A stretch of DNA of 64,000 nucleotides from Paenibacillus donghaensis. Lineage in GTDB: Bacteria; Bacillota; Bacilli; Paenibacillales; Paenibacillaceae. Made by a program: the position numbers and the translations under genes. Positions 42,806 through 52,634 of this stretch are shown here, piece after piece. The stretch is from the NCBI RefSeq assembly GCF_002192415.1, contig NZ_CP021780.1:7440001-7504000 (forward strand), read 5' to 3'. The notes under the pieces were generated by a model. That model was given only the letters and a program-made list of their open reading frames with translations, was not told where the DNA came from and ran no database searches. Each line of letters opens with the position of its first letter. Within the stretch, counting starts at the first letter, position 1.

Positions 42806-45256
42806 ATGGATAGAGCAGAACCTGCTGCAGAGCAGGCAACCTTGCAGATTACAGGCATGACCTGCTCGGCCTGCGCCGCGCGCATCGAGAAGGGGCTGGG
42901 ACGAATGGAGGGCGTGTCCCGCGCTAACGTCAATCTGGCCCTGGAGCAGGCCACCGTAAGTTACGATCCGCAGCTGGCGGGTGTGCCGCAGATCGAAGAG
43001 AAGATCCGTTCGCTTGGTTATGATACGGTCCACGAATCGACTGATTTCGATATTACAGGCATGACTTGCGCGGCTTGCTCGGCAAGAATTGAGAAGGTAC
43101 TGGGGCGGATGCCCGGCATTACGACGGTGAATGTGAACCTGGCCCTGGAGACCGCACATGTGGAATATAGAGCGGGTGCCGTAAGTCCCGGAGAGATTAT
43201 GAACAAGGTAGGCAGCATCGGGTATAAGGCTTCCCTCAAGGAGGACCGCAAGCCGAGTGTCGATCACCGTGCGGCAGAGATCCGGCGCAAGCGAAATCAA
43301 TGGATGATCTCGGCGCTGCTGTCACTGCCGCTGCTCTGGGCCATGGTGGGGCATTTCTCCTTCACGTCCTGGATTCCGGCCCCGGATATTCTAATGAACC
43401 CCTGGTTCCAGCTGGCGCTGGCGACCCCTGTGCAGTTTGTGATCGGCTGGCAGTTCTATGTGGGTGCCTACAAGGCGCTTCGCAACGGAAGCGCGAATAT
43501 GGATGTGCTGGTGGCGCTGGGCACCTCGGCGGCCTATTTCTACAGCCTGTACCTGACGGTGGACTCGCTGGGAATGAGTGGAATGAATCATAGTGTGGAA
43601 ATGTATTATGAGACGAGCGCCATCCTGATCACGCTGATTCTGGTCGGCAAGTGGTTCGAGGCGCTCGCCAAGGGCCGTTCCTCGGACGCGATCAAGAGCC
43701 TGATGGGCCTGCAGGCCAAGACGGCGCTGGTGATGCGCGATGGGATTGAGATCAGCATTCCGGTGGAGGAGGTCATCCCCGGCGATCTGGTGCTGGTCAA
43801 GCCGGGAACGAAGATTCCTGTGGACGGTGAAGTGGTGGAGGGCCTCTCCTCGGTCGATGAGTCGATGCTGACCGGAGAGAGCATTCCGGTAGAGAAGCAG
43901 CCCGGCGATACGGTAATCGGCGCTACACTGAACAAGAACGGGATGCTGCGGATCAAAGCCCGCAAGGTGGGCCGGGATACGGCGCTGGCGCAGATTATCC
44001 GCGTGGTTGAGGAGGCGCAAGGCTCCAAGGCGCCGATTCAGCGGATTGCGGATGTGATCTCCGGGATTTTTGTGCCGATTGTGGTTGGCATTGCGGCACT
44101 GACCTTTGTGGTCTGGTATGTGTGGGCAGACCCCGGCCAGTTCGCGGAGGCGCTGGAGAAGGCGATTGCCGTGCTCGTAATTGCCTGTCCCTGCGCACTC
44201 GGACTGGCGACTCCCACCTCCATTATGGCCGGCTCGGGGCGCGCGGCAGAGCTGGGCATTCTGTTCAAGGGCGGCGAGCATCTGGAAGCCGCACAGGGAA
44301 TTCAGGTGGTGGTGCTCGACAAGACCGGCACGGTGACCCGCGGGAAACCGGTATTGACCGATATCCGCACCACCCCGGGCATTGCCGCGCAGGGCAAGGA
44401 GGAGGCGGAGAACCGCCTGCTCGCGCTGACGGCCGCCGCCGAGAAGCTGTCGGAGCATCCGCTGGCCGAGGCGATTGTGGCCGGGGCCGTGGAACGCGGC
44501 CTGACGCTGCCGGAAGGGGCAGCGTTCGAGAATATACCAGGGCGGGGTATCTCCGCCGTGGTTGCCGATGAGGCGGTGCGGGTAGGCACCCGCCGCATGA
44601 TGGAGGAGAGCGGGCTGGACATTGCCCGCTGGACGGTGCTCATGAAAGAGCTGGAGCAGCAAGGCAAAACAGCGATGCTGATAGCGGTAGGCGAGGAGAT
44701 CTCCGGTGTCGTGGCGGTGGCCGACACGATCAAGGAGACCTCCAAGGCAGCCGTGGAGTCGCTGCAGGCGATGGGCATCGAAGTTGTCATGATCACGGGG
44801 GACAACGAGATTACGGCCCGGGCCATCGCGAAGCAGGCAGGCATTCACAAGGTGTTGGCCGAGGTGCTGCCGGAAGGCAAGGCCGAGGAGGTCCGCAAGC
44901 TGCAGAGCGGCGGCGTGAAGGTGGCGATGGTCGGCGACGGCATCAACGATGCGCCTGCGCTGGCAACAGCCGACACCGGCATGGCGATCGGCACGGGCAC
45001 GGACGTCGCGATGGAAGCCGCGGATATCACGCTGATGCGCGGCGATCTGAAGAGCATCCCGGATGCGATCCGGATGAGCCGCAAGACGATGAACAATATC
45101 AAGCAGAATCTGTTCTGGGCGCTGGCCTACAACACCATCGGCATTCCGATTGCAGCGCTGGGCTTCCTGGCCCCCTGGTTGGCCGGTGCCGCGATGGCCT
45201 TCAGCTCAGTTTCCGTGGTGCTGAACGCGCTGCGTCTGCAGCGGGTGAAGCTGTAG
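42806..45256 (+). CDS. copA: Cu(I)-exporting P1B-type ATPase CopA
   Basis: 816 residues from the ATG at 42806, with GAGGTG eight bases upstream (a GTG at 42797 overlaps that site). Two N-terminal metal-binding domains (GMTCSAC and GMTCAAC), eight membrane helices, the transport motif [15 protein letters not shown], phosphorylation DKTGTVTRG, nucleotide-binding SEHPLAEAI and hinge [13 protein letters not shown]. It pumps Cu(I) out of the cytoplasm. Very GC-rich codon use. A second CsoR box directly precedes it, so it can be induced apart from csoR-copZ. Confidence 0.97.
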   Translation: MDRAEPAAEQATLQITGMTCSACAARIEKGLGRMEGVSRANVNLALEQATVSYDPQLAGVPQIEEKIRSLGYDTVHESTDFDITGMTCAACSARIEKVLGRMPGITTVNVNLALETAHVEYRAGAVSPGEIMNKVGSIGYKASLKEDRKPSVDHRAAEIRRKRNQWMISALLSLPLLWAMVGHFSFTSWIPAPDILMNPWFQLALATPVQFVIGWQFYVGAYKALRNGSANMDVLVALGTSAAYFYSLYLTVDSLGMSGMNHSVEMYYETSAILITLILVGKWFEALAKGRSSDAIKSLMGLQAKTALVMRDGIEISIPVEEVIPGDLVLVKPGTKIPVDGEVVEGLSSVDESMLTGESIPVEKQPGDTVIGATLNKNGMLRIKARKVGRDTALAQIIRVVEEAQGSKAPIQRIADVISGIFVPIVVGIAALTFVVWYVWADPGQFAEALEKAIAVLVIACPCALGLATPTSIMAGSGRAAELGILFKGGEHLEAAQGIQVVVLDKTGTVTRGKPVLTDIRTTPGIAAQGKEEAENRLLALTAAAEKLSEHPLAEAIVAGAVERGLTLPEGAAFENIPGRGISAVVADEAVRVGTRRMMEESGLDIARWTVLMKELEQQGKTAMLIAVGEEISGVVAVADTIKETSKAAVESLQAMGIEVVMITGDNEITARAIAKQAGIHKVLAEVLPEGKAEEVRKLQSGGVKVAMVGDGINDAPALATADTGMAIGTGTDVAMEAADITLMRGDLKSIPDAIRMSRKTMNNIKQNLFWALAYNTIGIPIAALGFLAPWLAGAAMAFSSVSVVLNALRLQRVKL

Positions 45257-45439
45257 GTTGTGGGAGCTGTAGGCTATTTGAAGCTATAAGGATGAGCGGT
45301 TGAACGGTAATCGGGTTGAACAGCCTAATAGCTCAACAGCTGAAAGTCGCACAATGCACAGTTGAATAGGGAAATAGTGAAATAGTGAAATAGTGAAATA
45401 GTGGAATGTATTTGAATAGTAACATAGTCAGGTATTATA

Positions 45440-45540
45440 GAACGTGAACTTAAGAATGTTACATACGGAGTTGCCAGGGAAGCCCTATGCATCAGGCTTT
45501 CTGGAAACTTCACTACCCCATTCTTAAGTTCATCTTATAT
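45440..45540. repeat. Palindromic intergenic element, family 2, copy 2
   Basis: TGAACTTAAGAAT (45445-45457) and ATTCTTAAGTTCA (45520-45532) are the ends, ACGGAGTTGCCAGGGAAGCC the interior shared with 8671-8770. It lies between copA and its terminator. The preceding 45360-45420 has a run of ATAGTGAAAT direct repeats. Confidence 0.65.
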
Positions 45541-45549
45541 AGCACATTT

Positions 45550-45575
45550 AAAGACACCCATGGGGTGTCTTTTTG
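45550..45575 (+). terminator. Terminator downstream of copA
   Basis: AAAGACACCC pairs with GGGTGTCTTT, followed by TT and TGTTT. Confidence 0.8.
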
Positions 45576-45639
45576 TTTGGTGTCTTATTGCTGCGTAATC
45601 TTTCGTTTGCTGTCTCCTGTACACTAGCTCCATCTAGAG

Positions 45640-45818
45640 TATCTATGTGTAAAAGTACAACTAATTTAGCCGAATTGCCTACCCGCCGCTCCGTAGGGAG
45701 TTCATAAGTTCGAACGATTGATTTAGTTGCAAAACTGCATCTAATTAGCGGAATTTTTGTGTTTTAGAGGAATTAGATGCGAAAAGGAATCTAATTTGGC
45801 ATTTTGAGCGTTATAGAC
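45640..45818. repeat. Family 3 palindromic repeats, left of the IS
   Basis: Units TTTAGTTGCAAAACTGCATCTA and AATTAGATGCGAAAAGGAATCT shortened here: core AGTTGCAAAACTGCATCT (45724) and TTAGATGCGAAAAGGAATC (45772). The cluster continues at 47385 beyond the IS, so the IS split one array. Confidence 0.65.
45810..45818. repeat. Target duplication, left copy
   Basis: GTTATAGAC, repeated at 47364-47372 on the other side of the IS. Confidence 0.85.
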
Positions 45819-47363
45819 CAGTAATTTTGCAAAGAACCTGACATCAAAGTAGTCAGGGAATATTTACAAAAAAAAGAGACTCCATTATCGTAGAAGTATA
45901 CACACACCCACGAAAGGAGATCTCTTGGTTAATAAAGTAGCTGAAAAGGTGTTGTTATGTCAAGTCACCCAATGGTTAGATCGCAATGCTTCCTTGCTGC
46001 TCGGCGACCGTTATGCCAAAAAACTTCACTGGGGCAACACGGTGTTTCTCTTTTTAGAGGCCATATTTAGAGGACGAAAAGGGACTCAAGAAATTGCAGA
46101 TCATGTAGAGAGTTCTACGTGGATGCAAGAATGCACCGGAATTCAATCCATTCACCAGTCGTCCCTGAACCGCAAGCTCGGCGAACTGCCCCCGGAGGTG
46201 CTCCGTGAGCTACACCTCTCTCGCCTGGAGCATCTGTTGGAACAGGAAGGACCGCCCCTGCCTAAAAAACTGAAAAAGTTGGGCCCCCTCGCAGCAGTCG
46301 ATTCCACCAGCCTGACGCTGGGGCGGGTTCGCGGCCAATGGGCCTACCAGCAAACTGGAAAAAACGCCGTCAAGATGCATACCTGCTTGCACCTGACGGG
46401 CGAGCACTCGGCGATTCCCATGGCTCCGGTGCTTTCTACCGCGACGGTGGCCGATATGGACACCGATGTGCTAGCGGCATTGGTTGGGCAAACAGGGATT
46501 ACGTATTTGTTCGACCGGGGGTATATTCACTACACTCAATATCTACAATGGCTCCAGGCAGGCATTCTGTTCGTCGCTCGCCTCAAGCAAAATAGCAAAG
46601 TGAAGGTGCTTAAAACGCGGAAGGTGAAGGCAGCGGGACTGGTGCTGGATGCGGATGTGGAGCTGACGTGTCCGAAGACGGGGAAAACCGGTGTATTTCG
46701 GCTCGTGGAGTACAAGTATACGGACAAGAAAAAGAAGGTTCACCTGGTTCGTGTTCTCACCAATCGCTGGGATATCACGGCTCTCGAAGTCGCACAGCTG
46801 TACCGCTACCGTTGGAAAGTAGAACTCTTTTTTAAATGTATGAAATCCAACTTACACCTGAAAAAAATCTATAGCAGCCGGAACCCGGAAGCCGTATGGA
46901 ACCTGATCTACCTCTACCTGATTGCGTATGTGCTCTGCGAAGAGCTCCGTCTGTGTTATGCACCGAAGCAGCGAATCGGGCGGGTGCTAGCCGTGTTCCG
47001 CTTGTATATAAAAGGAACGTTGGCGGATTTCCTGAAGCATCTAAACCGACCGAAAGAGCGAACGAGCAAAGGGCGAAGGAACAAGGGAGGCAGACCAGCG
47101 ACTCACCCGAAAGTGTTGAAGCCTAAGCCTATCCAATTTTAGTTAAGTTACAAGTGATGAACAACTGAAGCTAGACCAATCCAAAAAAATGAGGTGTGTG
47201 TAGGCTTAAGTGGAGGTGGCTTTTTTTTGCTTTTTTTGAGTAGACCCCAGACGCGTTCGCCTGGGGCCAGGGAAAGTGTACAAAATACGCCCCTCCCAAA
47301 ACGTAACTTACAGTAAATAAGCCTACCACGCCTCCTCGTGTGATGTTCTTTGCAAAATTACTG
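45819..47363 (+). mobile_element. IS4-family insertion sequence, 1545 bp, complete
   Basis: Terminal inverted repeats are perfect over 19 bp: CAGTAATTTTGCAAAGAAC at the left and its complement at 47345-47363. A 9-bp direct repeat GTTATAGAC flanks it (10 bp if one shared base is counted). One intact transposase fills it. Intact ends and duplication point to a recent insertion. Confidence 0.92.
45925..47142 (+). CDS. IS4-family DDE transposase
   Basis: 405 residues, TTG start with AAAGGAGA upstream. The DDE catalytic residues are in LAAVDSTSLTLG (first Asp), YLFDRGYIHYTQY (second Asp) and YRYRWKVELFFKCMKSNL (Glu within the Y-R-E-K signature of IS4-type enzymes). The C terminus is basic. No frameshift or stop is seen, so it is probably active. 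It catalyses cut-and-paste movement of the element at 45819-47363. Confidence 0.93.
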   Translation: MVNKVAEKVLLCQVTQWLDRNASLLLGDRYAKKLHWGNTVFLFLEAIFRGRKGTQEIADHVESSTWMQECTGIQSIHQSSLNRKLGELPPEVLRELHLSRLEHLLEQEGPPLPKKLKKLGPLAAVDSTSLTLGRVRGQWAYQQTGKNAVKMHTCLHLTGEHSAIPMAPVLSTATVADMDTDVLAALVGQTGITYLFDRGYIHYTQYLQWLQAGILFVARLKQNSKVKVLKTRKVKAAGLVLDADVELTCPKTGKTGVFRLVEYKYTDKKKKVHLVRVLTNRWDITALEVAQLYRYRWKVELFFKCMKSNLHLKKIYSSRNPEAVWNLIYLYLIAYVLCEELRLCYAPKQRIGRVLAVFRLYIKGTLADFLKHLNRPKERTSKGRRNKGGRPATHPKVLKPKPIQF

Positions 47364-47372
47364 GTTATAGAC
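47364..47372. repeat. Target duplication, right copy
   Basis: GTTATAGAC, matching 45810-45818. Confidence 0.85.
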
Positions 47373-47384
47373 CTAGTTTACTCG

Positions 47385-47530
47385 AGATTAGTTGCAGATT
47401 CGCATTTATTCGACCGTTAGTGGGGGATTTGGATGGAATTAGTTGCAGTTTCGCATCTAATTGCTCCGAACGTTCCGGGTCAACCTTCTAAATCCATGCT
47501 GGGACCTAGGTGGTGACAAATTAAGCAACT
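47385..47530. repeat. Family 3 palindromic repeats, right of the IS
   Basis: GATTAGTTGCAGATTCGCAT (47387) and GAATTAGTTGCAGTTTCGCA (47438) with following CTAATTG. It continues the array left of the IS. Confidence 0.6.
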
Positions 47531-47634
47531 AATCTTCTGGCGGATCGGTTAAGGGGTCTCCAAACAGCGAAAATTGCTGCCTTTATGCTAACCTTCGACA
47601 TCCCACACTCCTGAGACTGAAGTAGTTACCTGAA

Positions 47635-47735
47635 AATAAGGGATATATCCCATAAATTCAGCGCGTGGAGCCACATGCGAGCAGAAATAAGGAATAAATC
47701 CCATAAATTTCGCGCGTGAAGCCACATGAGCAGAA
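47635..47735. repeat. Two tandem ~50-bp repeats
   Basis: Each has AAATAAGG, AATCCCATAAATT or close, then CGCGTG, AGCCACATG and GAGCAG. Open frames across it reflect the repeat. The rest of 47530-47940 shows no gene. Confidence 0.65.
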
Positions 47736-47946
47736 ACAGCGGATAAGTTGCACAATCCACCGCCGTGACTGGCCACAAGTCTTCTTTTGTATGATAATAT
47801 TTACTAAAAATTTCATAGCTAAGCGCTAGCAAACTTAGATAAGCTGTACTTGAGAATGACGGGATGTAATGGACGTAAAGCCCTGGCACAGAGGGAATTA
47901 CGTCTTTTCAAGCATAACTCTCTGAGATTCACGTTTTATACTACAT

Positions 47947-47980
47947 AAATGTCCCGATTGGAGTGGCTGCGGTGTTACAT
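47947..47980 (+). promoter_or_regulatory. ECF promoter of the second sigma operon
   Basis: AAATGTCCCG, 15 bases, GTGTTACAT. The same two boxes at the same spacing precede the deacetylase gene (49758-49791), indicating auto-regulation by this sigma factor. Confidence 0.7.
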
Positions 47981-48012
47981 AAAGGCAGGGGTTGTCAGGA
48001 AGGAGAACGCGC

Positions 48013-48570
48013 GTGGAATCAATGGAAGACACCATCCGAAGAATACAGGCGGGGGAAGTACATTTATATGCCAACATTATTGCCGTCTATCAGAACCAGA
48101 TTTATAAATATTGTCTGCGTTTATTGAACAACCGGGAAGAGGCGGAGGACGCAGTTCAGGATATATTCCTTAAAGTATATGAGAAGATCAGATATTACCA
48201 GCCCAAGGTGAAATTTATTTCCTGGCTGTATAAAGTCTCCTATAACCACTGCCTCAATCTGCTGCGCAAAAAACGGATTCAACAGCAGGTCAAGCGCATA
48301 CTGGGCCACGAACGGGTTGCGGAGAGCGCGGAGCAGACCGTGGAGAAGAAGATTTTCAGCGAGCCGCTGGCTGCGGCGCTGGACACGCTTACCCTGGAGG
48401 AGCGCAATTTGCTGATCCTGCGGATTTTTGAAGAGAAGACATTCGAGGAAATCGGAGACATTCTCAGCAAGAACATGGAAGCGGTCAAGAAACGGTATGG
48501 ACGGATCAGACAGAAGCTCAAAAATAACATGGAAATCAGGGAGGAAACATTATGCGAGACGGAGATTTGA
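48013..48570 (+). CDS. ECF-type RNA polymerase sigma factor
   Basis: 185 residues from GTG at 48013, with GGAAGGAG upstream; a TTG frame start at 47992 lies before that site, and ATG 48022 is a fallback. Region 2 is REEAEDAVQDIFLKVYEKIR then KFISWLYKVSYNHCLNLLRK; region 4 is LEERNLLILRIFEEKTFEEI and NMEAVKKRYGRIRQKL. It overlaps its anti-sigma partner by 19 bp. Likely regulon: its own operon and the deacetylase at 49846. Confidence 0.92.
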   Translation: MESMEDTIRRIQAGEVHLYANIIAVYQNQIYKYCLRLLNNREEAEDAVQDIFLKVYEKIRYYQPKVKFISWLYKVSYNHCLNLLRKKRIQQQVKRILGHERVAESAEQTVEKKIFSEPLAAALDTLTLEERNLLILRIFEEKTFEEIGDILSKNMEAVKKRYGRIRQKLKNNMEIREETLCETEI

Positions 48571-49715
48571 CTGCAGAGGAGCGGGCGCTGAGGCAATATG
48601 ATACGGCGGGCGAGTTTCCTTCCATTGATATCAGAAGTGCGGTAATGGCCAGAATTACTACTAAGTCTACATCGGAACCGGGGATAGTGCCCATGAGCGT
48701 TCAAGCCATACCAGAGGATGAGAAGCTTACTATTATGGAAAAAGTAGAGCTATCCGCCGGCCACAAGCCGCGCCGCCGCAACGCCGCGCTGCGCCGCAGA
48801 ATCTCGATCGCTGCAGCCTGTTCTGTCCTGCTGCTGGCTGCGGGGACCGGCTACTATAACTATCAGGACGATACCAGTCAGGCTACCGCCATTCCATATG
48901 TTCAGAAAGCCTACGAGCCGCTGATAGACAAGGAGCATAACTTTAAGATTAGTCTGAAGGACCAAGCCGACTATACGGAGCAGACCCAAAACGCTGACCC
49001 CGTTATTCAGGAAAAGCAAAAAGAAGCTAATGAAGAGGTCAAACAGCTGATGGAGCAACTGCAGCCGGGAGAAATGGCCGCCTTCGCAACCCATACCGGA
49101 GCAGAGAATGAGCTTCCATTGTTGTATGTAGCCCAGCCATTCAGCTATGAGAAGTATTCGGATTATGAGTCGGCGCTTGCCGAATGGTCTGCACCGGAAT
49201 TAAGAGTGCCGGACAATCTGCCTGAGGGTTACAAGTTCGCCCAAGGCTTGATTGCTCCGCCTTCCGGAACGAATAGCGCAGGGAATTCGAAGAAGAATCC
49301 GATCATGTTCCTGGGAGAGGCATCCTCCCCGGAAGGAACTGAGCCAAGCGATACGCTCACTGTCTGGAGGAATATCAAATGGGATCAGGCGGAGCGAGCC
49401 AACCTTATCTTCAAGAAAGGTCAGCAAACCCTGAAGATTGGAGCATTTGCCTACAAACCGGGACAAGCTAGTAACTTCTATACAAATGGGATGTCCAGCA
49501 CAGAGAATATTCGCATCCAACTACAGAATGCGGGCAGCACCGAAGATCATGAGCTAATCTACCTGGAAGCCGCTGCGGACGATAAAGTGTATTTCAAGCA
49601 TATGCTGCTGTGGATGGATCGTGACGCACAGGTATCCTACCAGCTGCACGACAGTGGGGACAGCCAGCTCACCAAAGAACAGTTGATTCAAATAGCCGGG
49701 AGTGTAATGAAGTAA
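48552..49715 (+). CDS. Probable anti-sigma factor, single membrane helix
   Basis: 387 residues. N-terminal ~80 residues cytoplasmic and charged, ending in KPRRRNAALRRR, one membrane helix (ISIAAACSVLLLAAGTGYY, ~83-102), then an external domain of ~280 residues with ELRVPDNLPEGYKFAQGLIA. It starts inside the sigma gene, the normal place for its regulator. The external domain resembles DUF4367-like sensing domains in wording (LPEGY) but this is not certain. It probably inhibits the sigma factor until envelope damage. Confidence 0.75.
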   Translation: MRDGDLTAEERALRQYDTAGEFPSIDIRSAVMARITTKSTSEPGIVPMSVQAIPEDEKLTIMEKVELSAGHKPRRRNAALRRRISIAAACSVLLLAAGTGYYNYQDDTSQATAIPYVQKAYEPLIDKEHNFKISLKDQADYTEQTQNADPVIQEKQKEANEEVKQLMEQLQPGEMAAFATHTGAENELPLLYVAQPFSYEKYSDYESALAEWSAPELRVPDNLPEGYKFAQGLIAPPSGTNSAGNSKKNPIMFLGEASSPEGTEPSDTLTVWRNIKWDQAERANLIFKKGQQTLKIGAFAYKPGQASNFYTNGMSSTENIRIQLQNAGSTEDHELIYLEAAADDKVYFKHMLLWMDRDAQVSYQLHDSGDSQLTKEQLIQIAGSVMK

Positions 49716-49757
49716 ATGCCGGAGAGTAACTGGAATGGCAGCACATTATTTTTGCAC

Positions 49758-49791
49758 AAATGTCCCGTTGCGGGTCCTTGAAGTGTTATAT
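49758..49791 (+). promoter_or_regulatory. ECF promoter of the deacetylase gene
   Basis: AAATGTCCCG, 15 bases, GTGTTATAT; same as 47947-47980. Confidence 0.7.
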
Positions 49792-49845
49792 CTAAAACAG
49801 ACGGGATATAATGCTAATATTTCACTTTAAAGGAGTATCTGACAT

Positions 49846-51078
49846 TTGAAAATTCATAAAGCCTACTATTTGCTTCTGATCGCATTACTGTTGCTGATTT
49901 CTGCGGTTATATACTATATGCGGCAGGACTCCGGTATTCAAATTACGGGCATGAACGGACAGACGATTACTGCCGGCGGCGCGGTGCTATCTCTAGACAA
50001 TGAAGTGCTGGTGCCGAAGGAACTGGCGGAGCAGGTGTTGGATACAAAGATTGGTCTTGCGCAGCAGCCTCCGCTGCCTGAAGGTATCTACTATAGAAAC
50101 GACGTGGCTGTGCTGATGTACCATCAGCTTACCGGCGAACCCGGGCAGCACCCGGGACTGCTGACGGCAGGGCAGTTTGAGCATCAGCTTAGCCTGCTGA
50201 AGCAAGGCGGCTTCAAGGTTATTACGATGGAGCAATACCGCCGTTTTAAACTGGAGCAGGGTCCGATACCGGATAATGCCGTGCTGCTGACCTTTGACGA
50301 CGGGTATGAGAGCTTTTATACGGTCGCTTTTCCGATTCTGCAGAAATACGGGTACACGGCGGTTAATTTCGTGATTGTGTCGGATATAGATCACCCGGAT
50401 CGGCATCAGGCCCCCAAGCTGACCTGGGAGCAAATGCGGGAAATGAAGCGGTCGGGGATGGGTTTCTATAATCATACTTATGATCTGCACCATTATGCGG
50501 CGGTAGATGCCGGAGGTGTTATGCGTCCTGCAGCCAGTTCGCTGCTCTATATTGCCGACGAGAACCGCAATGAGATAAATGAAGAGTATTACAGCAGAGT
50601 GACTGCCGATTTAGCATTGGCCGAGCGGAGGCTGAAGGAAGAGCTGGACAATGAGGATTCGGCGCTCGCCTTTCCTTATGGCTCTTTTAATGAACGTCTG
50701 CTGAAGGCCAGCGAGCAGGTCGGTATCCCGCTGACATTCAATATCCATGAGGGAATGAACAGCGCAATGGATGCCAGTGTTTGCCGGATCAATGCGGGCG
50801 GCCGGGGTCTTGCCGGTGCCTTGTCGATTGAACGGCTTAAGCATCTGAAGCCGCCGATGGAGCTAACGGTGGATAACCGGATCATTCCCCTGTCCAAGGT
50901 CCGGCTGGAGCAGGAGCAGGAGCAGGAGCAGGATCGGCTAATGATCCCGCTGGCCCGGCTGTGCCAAGCGCTGGGAATTGAGATTGTGATTGACCGTCCG
51001 GCGAGGACGGTTAAGCTGACCAGAGACGCAGGCGGGCCTACAGACTCGCCTGTCTGTGCTGTAATCGGGGTGTGCTAA
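49846..51078 (+). CDS. Membrane-anchored polysaccharide deacetylase (NodB fold)
   Basis: 410 residues, TTG start with AAAGGAG upstream. N-terminal signal anchor (YYLLLIALLLLISAVIYYM). NodB catalytic motifs are VLMYHQLTGEP, VLLTFDDGYESFYT (Asp-Asp metal/base pair) and MGFYNHTYDLHH (metal His). The closing part, DRLMIPLARLCQALGIEI, looks like half of a copper-amine-oxidase N-terminal-like wall-binding module, and a similar stretch precedes the NodB domain. A short EQEQEQEQ run lies near 355. It probably removes acetyl groups from wall or matrix glycans; its promoter ties it to the upstream ECF sigma factor. Confidence 0.88.
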   Translation: MKIHKAYYLLLIALLLLISAVIYYMRQDSGIQITGMNGQTITAGGAVLSLDNEVLVPKELAEQVLDTKIGLAQQPPLPEGIYYRNDVAVLMYHQLTGEPGQHPGLLTAGQFEHQLSLLKQGGFKVITMEQYRRFKLEQGPIPDNAVLLTFDDGYESFYTVAFPILQKYGYTAVNFVIVSDIDHPDRHQAPKLTWEQMREMKRSGMGFYNHTYDLHHYAAVDAGGVMRPAASSLLYIADENRNEINEEYYSRVTADLALAERRLKEELDNEDSALAFPYGSFNERLLKASEQVGIPLTFNIHEGMNSAMDASVCRINAGGRGLAGALSIERLKHLKPPMELTVDNRIIPLSKVRLEQEQEQEQDRLMIPLARLCQALGIEIVIDRPARTVKLTRDAGGPTDSPVCAVIGVC

Positions 51079-51198
51079 ACTGTTGGAGCAAGCTGTAATC
51101 CGCGGGGTTGGTCCTTGGGCTTTGCGGCTATTTGTGTTAATAATAGAAGGACAGGCGAAGCGTTAGGCCGCCAATTATGATCTGTGGAGGCGTATGAT

Positions 51199-51954
51199 AT
51201 GACCAAACCAACGAATGAAACGCTGGAACTGCTGAACCGGCATGTATCCGTGCGCCAATATCAGGACACACCGGTAAGCGAGGAGCAGCTTGCCGCTATT
51301 ATTGAGGCAGGCCAGATGGCTTCAACCTCCAGCAATGTCCAGGCCTATACCGTGATTGCCGTTACGGAGCCTGAGCTAAAGAAGCAGCTCGCAGGCTTGG
51401 CGGGGAATCAGGCTTATGTTGAGCAGTGCCCGGTATTTCTGGTCTGGTGCGCCGATCTTTACCGGCTGCGTGAGGTGACGAAACCGTATTTGCAGGATAC
51501 AGACACCCATGAGTCTTCTACGGAGAATTTCATTGTCGCTACCGTTGATGTGGCCCTGGCCGCCCAGAATGCGGCAATCGCGGCAGAGTCATTGGGGCTG
51601 GGTATTGTCTATATCGGCGGAATCCGCAACCGGATTGCTGAAGTGTCGGAGCTGTTGGGCCTGCCTGAGCTGGTCTACCCGCTGTTCGGGATGTGCCTCG
51701 GTTATCCGGCGGCGGCTACCGGCCAGCGTCCGCGCCTGCCGCAGCCCGCAGTGCTGCACCGCAACCGTTACAACGCCGGAATCCTGGCGGAGCAGGTCAA
51801 ATCCTACGACGAGGTGACAAGCACCTACCTGCGTGAGCGGACCGGAGGCCAAAAGGATACGCCATGGTCCGAGCTTATGGCTGCCCGCCTGGCGGAGCCG
51901 ATCCGGCTGCATATGAAGGATTTCCTGGACCGCAAAGGGTTCCTGCGTAAATAA
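51199..51954 (+). CDS. NfsA-type NADPH-dependent nitro/flavin reductase
   Basis: 251 residues from the ATG at 51199, with GGAGG upstream (an earlier GTG at 51184 overlaps it). NLLNRHVSVRQYQDTPVS-type opening with HVSVRQY, FMN-phosphate contacts, ASTSSNVQAYTVIAV and the central LGIVYIGGIRN are typical of NfsA/FRP flavoproteins. GMCLGYPAAATGQRPRLP is the C-terminal conserved block. It reduces nitroaromatics, quinones or flavin with NADPH. Monocistronic. Confidence 0.92.
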   Translation: MTKPTNETLELLNRHVSVRQYQDTPVSEEQLAAIIEAGQMASTSSNVQAYTVIAVTEPELKKQLAGLAGNQAYVEQCPVFLVWCADLYRLREVTKPYLQDTDTHESSTENFIVATVDVALAAQNAAIAAESLGLGIVYIGGIRNRIAEVSELLGLPELVYPLFGMCLGYPAAATGQRPRLPQPAVLHRNRYNAGILAEQVKSYDEVTSTYLRERTGGQKDTPWSELMAARLAEPIRLHMKDFLDRKGFLRK

Positions 51955-51972
51955 CGCGGAATTCGCTTCCTC

Positions 51973-52515
51973 TTATCTGCGGGCATGGCGGGCGCGCCGT
52001 CTCAGAAGATCAATCAGCAGGCCCAGGCATAACCAGAAGGCGAGATGCGTGATATACAGCAGCAGCAGCTGCAATGCCTCCGAGTTCATCGTATCAAGAA
52101 GCCGGGTCACCACGGGATTTAGCAGGAGCAGCAGCGGATTGGTGAAGAACAGCAACAGATTCTTGTCATCCATCCCGGAGAAGTTGAAGAGGCAGACCAG
52201 CAGGGAGAAAATGGACAACCACAACGAAAATGTGTTAGCCCGGCGGCTTCGGGTGCGTGGAGTGTTTGCCGCGCTTGTGTTCAGCAGCAGAGCTGAAGCC
52301 AGCAGCATCACTCCTATAAATGCTAACAGCAGGGATGTCCAGAGCTGGACCGGTCCACTGTCAATAGAATCGATAGGGGCGGGCCCCTTAATCAGCCACA
52401 TATGACGTTCGTAATCCTCATGAATGAAACGGTATAGCAGGAAGGGGGCAGCCAGAAACAGTACACCAAGAAGCGCTAACAGCGTTCTTAGGAGCTTGCT
52501 GGTTGTCTTAAGCAA
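51973..52515 (-). CDS. Hypothetical four-helix membrane protein
   Basis: 180 residues from TTG at 52515, chosen because AGGAGG (52525-52530) lies nine bases before it; longer starts at 52533 or 52563 lie at or before that site. Membrane helices at about 10-28, 58-78, 95-115 and 140-162, with a loop RFIHEDYERHMWLIKGPAP and a basic tail RRRARHARR. No family is recognised. It is divergent from the MerR gene. Confidence 0.65.
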   Translation of the reverse strand: MLKTTSKLLRTLLALLGVLFLAAPFLLYRFIHEDYERHMWLIKGPAPIDSIDSGPVQLWTSLLLAFIGVMLLASALLLNTSAANTPRTRSRRANTFSLWLSIFSLLVCLFNFSGMDDKNLLLFFTNPLLLLLNPVVTRLLDTMNSEALQLLLLYITHLAFWLCLGLLIDLLRRRARHARR

Positions 52516-52634
52516 AGAAGTATACCTCCTCATAAATGGTAAATTATAGATGAATATTATCAAGTGTAACTTATTTTGTGTTCTTGAACAATTAGCGCCA
52601 TTGTATAGATGTGGAAAATACAGTGCAGGTGTGC

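Noticed and set aside
47588..47889. Minus-strand frames with repeated WLHARNLWD-like segments
   Set aside because: They arise from the two tandem ~50-bp DNA repeats at 47635-47735; no ribosome site.
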